Shown here: piece by piece, positions 60,601 to 64,000 of the stretch | How positions within the stretch are numbered: position 1 is the first letter of the stretch | How the letters are laid out: the number at the start of each line of letters is the position of its first letter | Source: Leishmania mexicana MHOM/GT/2001/U1103 | Taxonomy: Eukaryota; Euglenozoa; Kinetoplastea; Trypanosomatida; Trypanosomatidae | Length of the DNA: 64,000 bases | Reading direction: 5' to 3' | Assembly: GCF_000234665.1 (NCBI RefSeq) | Contig: NC_018331.1 | Span: forward strand, 124,001 to 188,000 | Made by a program: the position numbers and the translations under genes | Notes under the pieces: generated by a model | Databases searched by the model: none | Told to the model about the DNA's origin: nothing | Seen by the model: only the letters and a program-made list of their open reading frames with translations

Positions 60601-63036
60601 TATCTCTTCTCTTCCGCCCTTTCCTGACCTCCCTCGAACCCCCGACTCCGCCGTCTGCATCCGCGTGCGCGCGCGTCTGCGTCTTGTGGTGTCCCTCACT
60701 TCACCTTTCTCTTGTTGTTGCCGCTTCATTGTTTTTTTCGTTTTTTTTCTTGTGTTCTCTTCGTCATCGTTTCCATCCATCACGGAGGCTTTTGTTAGTG
60801 AGGACTAGCGAAAAAAAAAGAAACACAGGCGATGCGCTACCCGACGTGCGCCTCTACTTGGTGTAACGGCGTGCCACTGTGTACGTGTGTATGTGTGCCG
60901 TATATCAAAGTGGGATGGAGAGCGCGCAGGCTTCCAAAGCACGAGCTGTTTATGTCCTTCACCCGAACCTTCTCTACAGAGGCTGCCGCAATGACAAGCA
61001 CGACGCACCCAGAGCTGTATACAGATACACTACAGGTCGACGCGGAAGAGACCTCGTGTCGCGGGATGATATCGTGGCGCTGAAGGGCAAGTTGTAGAGA
61101 GAGGAACGCCGTGGGGTTGCCAGCAGCCAACTGGAAAGGACGCTGCTCTTTTCAGATATGCGGTATCCCTTCTTCCTCCCTGGTCACTCTCTCTCTTACC
61201 TGCCTCTCATCGATGGTATCTTGCTGATGCGCACAGTGCGGGGTCGCGTGCTTTTTTCCTTTGCCGTGTGCCCCTCCCCTTTTCTAGCCTCGCTTGTTGC
61301 TTGCTAGGCGCTGACGGATGCACCGTATAGTGTGCGCGGACGCGTGTGAGAGGATGCGCATGAGTCGGCCAGGTGTTTGACAATCCGATTGGATGGCGTC
61401 GCCCCTCCTCTTTTCGTGAGCGAGCCCGTCTGGGCGTGAATGCAAGTAGCGTGTGATGCTGTGTCTGTCTGCGCTGGGAGGTGTCGAAGTGTGGAAGGAA
61501 AGGCGTGGGGAGGTCTCGCTCCAACTCAGATGGGCGCACGCGCGCACGCAGTTGTGCCCGTGGCTTTGTTTGTATTTTTTCTTTTCTTTTTTTTATATCT
61601 ATTGTTGTCTTTCCTCTGCAATGTTCTCCGTTTTGTTTCGCCTTTATGCGTGTGCTGCCCTCTCTGCAGTGTCTTTCTCAGGGAGCTCTCATGCGCACGG
61701 GGAGCTCTTGCGCGCGTTGTGTGTCGGTCGATGTCTCTGCGTGATGGAATCGCATCACGGGTTACCGGATGGCGGCCACCAGAGGTCTGTTCTCTCTGTG
61801 TGTGTGTGCTTCCCCTTTTTTCCCCTGTTGGGTTCTCCTGTGTTGGTCCTGCTCCCACGTTGGTGGGCTCATCCCTGCCCTGCCCTGCCCCCCCTTCCTC
61901 TGGATGTCTTTCCGCTTTTTTTTCGTGTTCATGTATCTCATCTCTTTACCTCTTCTCCCTCTCTTTTATTTGTTGTTGTTGTTGTGTGTTCCTGTGCTCG
62001 TGTGTTTAGTTGCGCATCCTCTCGCCGTGTGTGTGTGCTCGTGTGCGTTGGCCGGCTCTCTGTCTTCCCGCGTGTGCCACCACATTGCTGCTCTCTTCGA
62101 AAACGCCATTGCCTTGTCGTTTGGCGTCCATGATGAGTAGCCGACAACACACAAAAAAACGAGTGTCACCTATTCTCTCGTGTCGGTGTTGCGTGCACGA
62201 GGCGAGAATGGATGCACACACGCTGCCTGCCCGGCCTCATCTCTTGTGCGAATTTTCGTCTCTCCCTCTGTATCGCATGACGTATTCCTTGGCGTGGCGT
62301 CACAACGGATTCGATGCGTGTGGCAAGTTGTATTGCATGCCTGTGCATGCTCACGCGCATACGCTCCCTCTCTCGCGCTTCGACAGTGCTGGAGTCAATC
62401 CCGTCTCGTCCCATTCCCGTGCGCTGCCATTGCTTCACTACTTTTTCTTTGCGGGGAACATAGAAGGAGCAGTCGTGGACGGCGCGCGATGCACGAGATC
62501 CCTTACACTGCGGGATACCCCGTAGTGAGCGGGCGAGGAGAGTGCCAGGAGCGGGGAAGTTGAGGCAGCGCCTTGCACGGAGTTGGGTGCGAAGGGCCAC
62601 GTTGTGTCAGTGGCGCGCTGAATGTTTTCTTGTATATTGCGTTTTTTTTTTTTTGCAGCATCCAAGCGCAAGTGCAAGAGGGAGTCGACATCGGAGAGCG
62701 GAGCGGGCGAGTACGAATAGGCGCGGCTCCCTCCATCCCTCTCGTGTAGGAAAAGAGTCTCGACAGTCCATCGAGGCGGAGAGTGAGCCCATCGTGTGGG
62801 AGAGAAGGCCGGAGAGGCAGGGGAGGGTCGAGGCTCCGAGATGGTGATGGAACACACCGAGAAGTAGCGGCGCCGACGTAAGAACAGCTCTGGAAGGGAG
62901 GAAGACGTCACGATGGGCCGACGTGCCTGGTCCATCTGGTACACGAGAGAATATACGGGGGGACGGAGGAGGGAGGGAGGGGCAAAGAAAAAGGGGGTGT
63001 TTTGGCGTGCTGGAGAACTCTGCCTCGTCTTGTTCA

Positions 63037-63070
63037 CCGCCCCCCCCCCCCTAATGGGGGGGGGGGGCGG
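63037..63070. repeat. Perfect 34-bp palindrome with C12 and G12 arms around TAAT
   Basis: The sequence is CCG, twelve C, TAAT, twelve G, CGG. The arms are 15 bases long and perfectly complementary. It could form a very stable hairpin in RNA, and the G12 strand alone could form G-quadruplex structure. Confidence 0.9.
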
Positions 63071-64000
63071 GAGAGATGCGTCACAGCAGACAGGAAGATG
63101 CGGAGCAGCCGCGTACGCAAAACCGCCACAAGCGAAAAACAACAACAAAAGGAGAAAGCCCAAGGAGCGCATGACGCGTGTGTCGCCTCGTTTCCTCGAA
63201 AAATACCGCAAAAGGAAAGGGCCGACAAAAGAAAAATTTGAATTCGACTCATGTTTACAAGAGAAGAGCAAAGCCCGAGGCACGAGAGGGAGACGAGAAG
63301 GTGACGTGCCGTCCGAGATGTGCAGGGAAGAAAAGACACGAACAGACAACAAGGTGCTTGACAGAAGACGTGCCGTTGCCCCTTGCGATTTGCCGTGTAC
63401 GTGTCCTTCTCATTCGTTCATCCTCTGTCTTATTATTTTTGTTTGCTTCCTCGATGACATGCTCGCGCTTTGGACGGCGTCGTGGGCAATTCGCTCGAGT
63501 GCGCGTGGTTTTGTGTAGTTTCCGTTCTCGCTGTCCGCGAGGTGTGCTGGGCCACGGACGGGGCGATCAAGAGCGTGGGTGGCCTTCGTACACTGGACAA
63601 GTCGTGCACACATGAACGCCTATACGCACGCTATCACTCACCGCGCAGACATTTACACGCTGAAACACTTTCTTTTCTTCTCCGTTTTCGTGTGCTACCA
63701 CTTTCGAACTATGTCAACAAACCCTGAAAAAAAAATGCAAGAAAAACGTATGCAGGCAAGAAAGGCGCCGTCGCGGTTAGATGCGAGCGAGCGCAAGATG
63801 GCCTATGATTTGCGGCACTTCGCGGCGTTTTGCTCGCCGTCTTTGGTGCTTCGTTCGGACACCATGACAAACGTCCACGCCTGCACCCTCACCCATGAGG
63901 TCGTATGCGAAAGACGCGAGGTTTGGACATGGCGGTGGTGAAGTGGAGCAAGGCACCGTTGACGCCGCGGTTTCCCTCTCTGCAACTGATCTTGGTCACT

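Larger units (their letters stand above)
56954..64000. other. 7-kb 3' flank and spacer without a recognisable gene
   Basis: No coding region is supported on either strand. The DNA contains pyrimidine-rich stretches (59278-59345, 60000-60060, 60255-60310, 60720-60760, 61570-61620, 61890-61970), TA/CATA microsatellites, a palindrome of C12 and G12, and A-rich runs near 63726-63736. The next gene on this strand, if any, begins beyond the window. Confidence 0.5.

Noticed and set aside
62438..63352. Minus-strand frame of about 300 codons with an internal signal-peptide-like segment (MRSLGFLLLLLFF...)
   Set aside because: The hydrophobic and Pro-rich parts come from homopolymer tracts, including the C12/G12 palindrome; there is no domain and the strand opposes all neighbours.
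63711..63941. Short ATG-initiated frame (MSTNPEKKMQEKR...) near the window end
   Set aside because: It is 76 codons long, has no family resemblance and ends in sequence resembling spacer; there is no clear pyrimidine tract/AG just upstream to distinguish it from chance.

Overview
The window is nuclear DNA of a kinetoplastid, almost certainly a Leishmania species. All recognisable genes lie on one strand and none has an intron. The coding DNA is GC-rich. The long spacers are full of T/C tracts, (GT)n/(CA)n/(TA)n runs and dispersed retroposon-like repeats, and pyrimidine tracts followed by AG precede the genes (spliced-leader acceptors). The gene order resembles my recollection of L. major chromosome 27 (an ABCD transporter near giant calpain-like genes), but I could not check this.

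Layout. Positions 1-228 hold the 3' end of an unrecognised gene. RPF1, a Brix-domain 60S ribosome biogenesis factor, is at 1897-2889. A vasohibin-type tubulin carboxypeptidase with an intact Cys-His-Ser triad is at 3834-5741. A half-size subfamily D (glycosomal/peroxisomal) ABC transporter is at 7788-9854. A kinetoplastid protein of unknown function with two SH3-like segments is at 14273-16060. Three very similar copies of a ~577-bp dispersed element (SIDER2-like) sit in the first three spacers at 464-1040 (inverted), 6787-7369 and 11860-12442.

From 18.5 to 57 kb lies a cluster of giant GM6-type calpain-like genes. Each has two N-terminal calpain modules, a long array of ~68-residue repeats and a C-terminal calpain-like module. 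The first gene (18513-29695) contains a nearly perfect 204-bp tandem array interrupted by a 100-N gap. The second locus starts at 36701, carries a 5-bp frameshifting deletion in its second module and runs into another 100-N gap (39592-39691). After that gap a near-identical copy of the preceding ~1.1 kb continues into a 17-kb reading frame with 64 diverged repeats (39692-56953). All modules with a readable site lack the catalytic histidine and the C-terminal ones also lack the cysteine, so the products look structural rather than proteolytic. GM6-type proteins are known as flagellum/subpellicular cytoskeleton antigens. Vasohibin acts on tubulin, so the locus groups several microtubule-related genes, although kinetoplastid polycistrons do not in general group genes by function.

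The spacers 29696-36700 and 56954-64000 (about 7 kb each) contain no gene I can support. They hold pyrimidine tracts, microsatellites, a possible degenerate retroposon near 34.07-34.45 kb and a striking C12-TAAT-G12 palindrome at 63037-63070. Numbering of the giant proteins downstream of each N gap is provisional because 100 N is a placeholder length.
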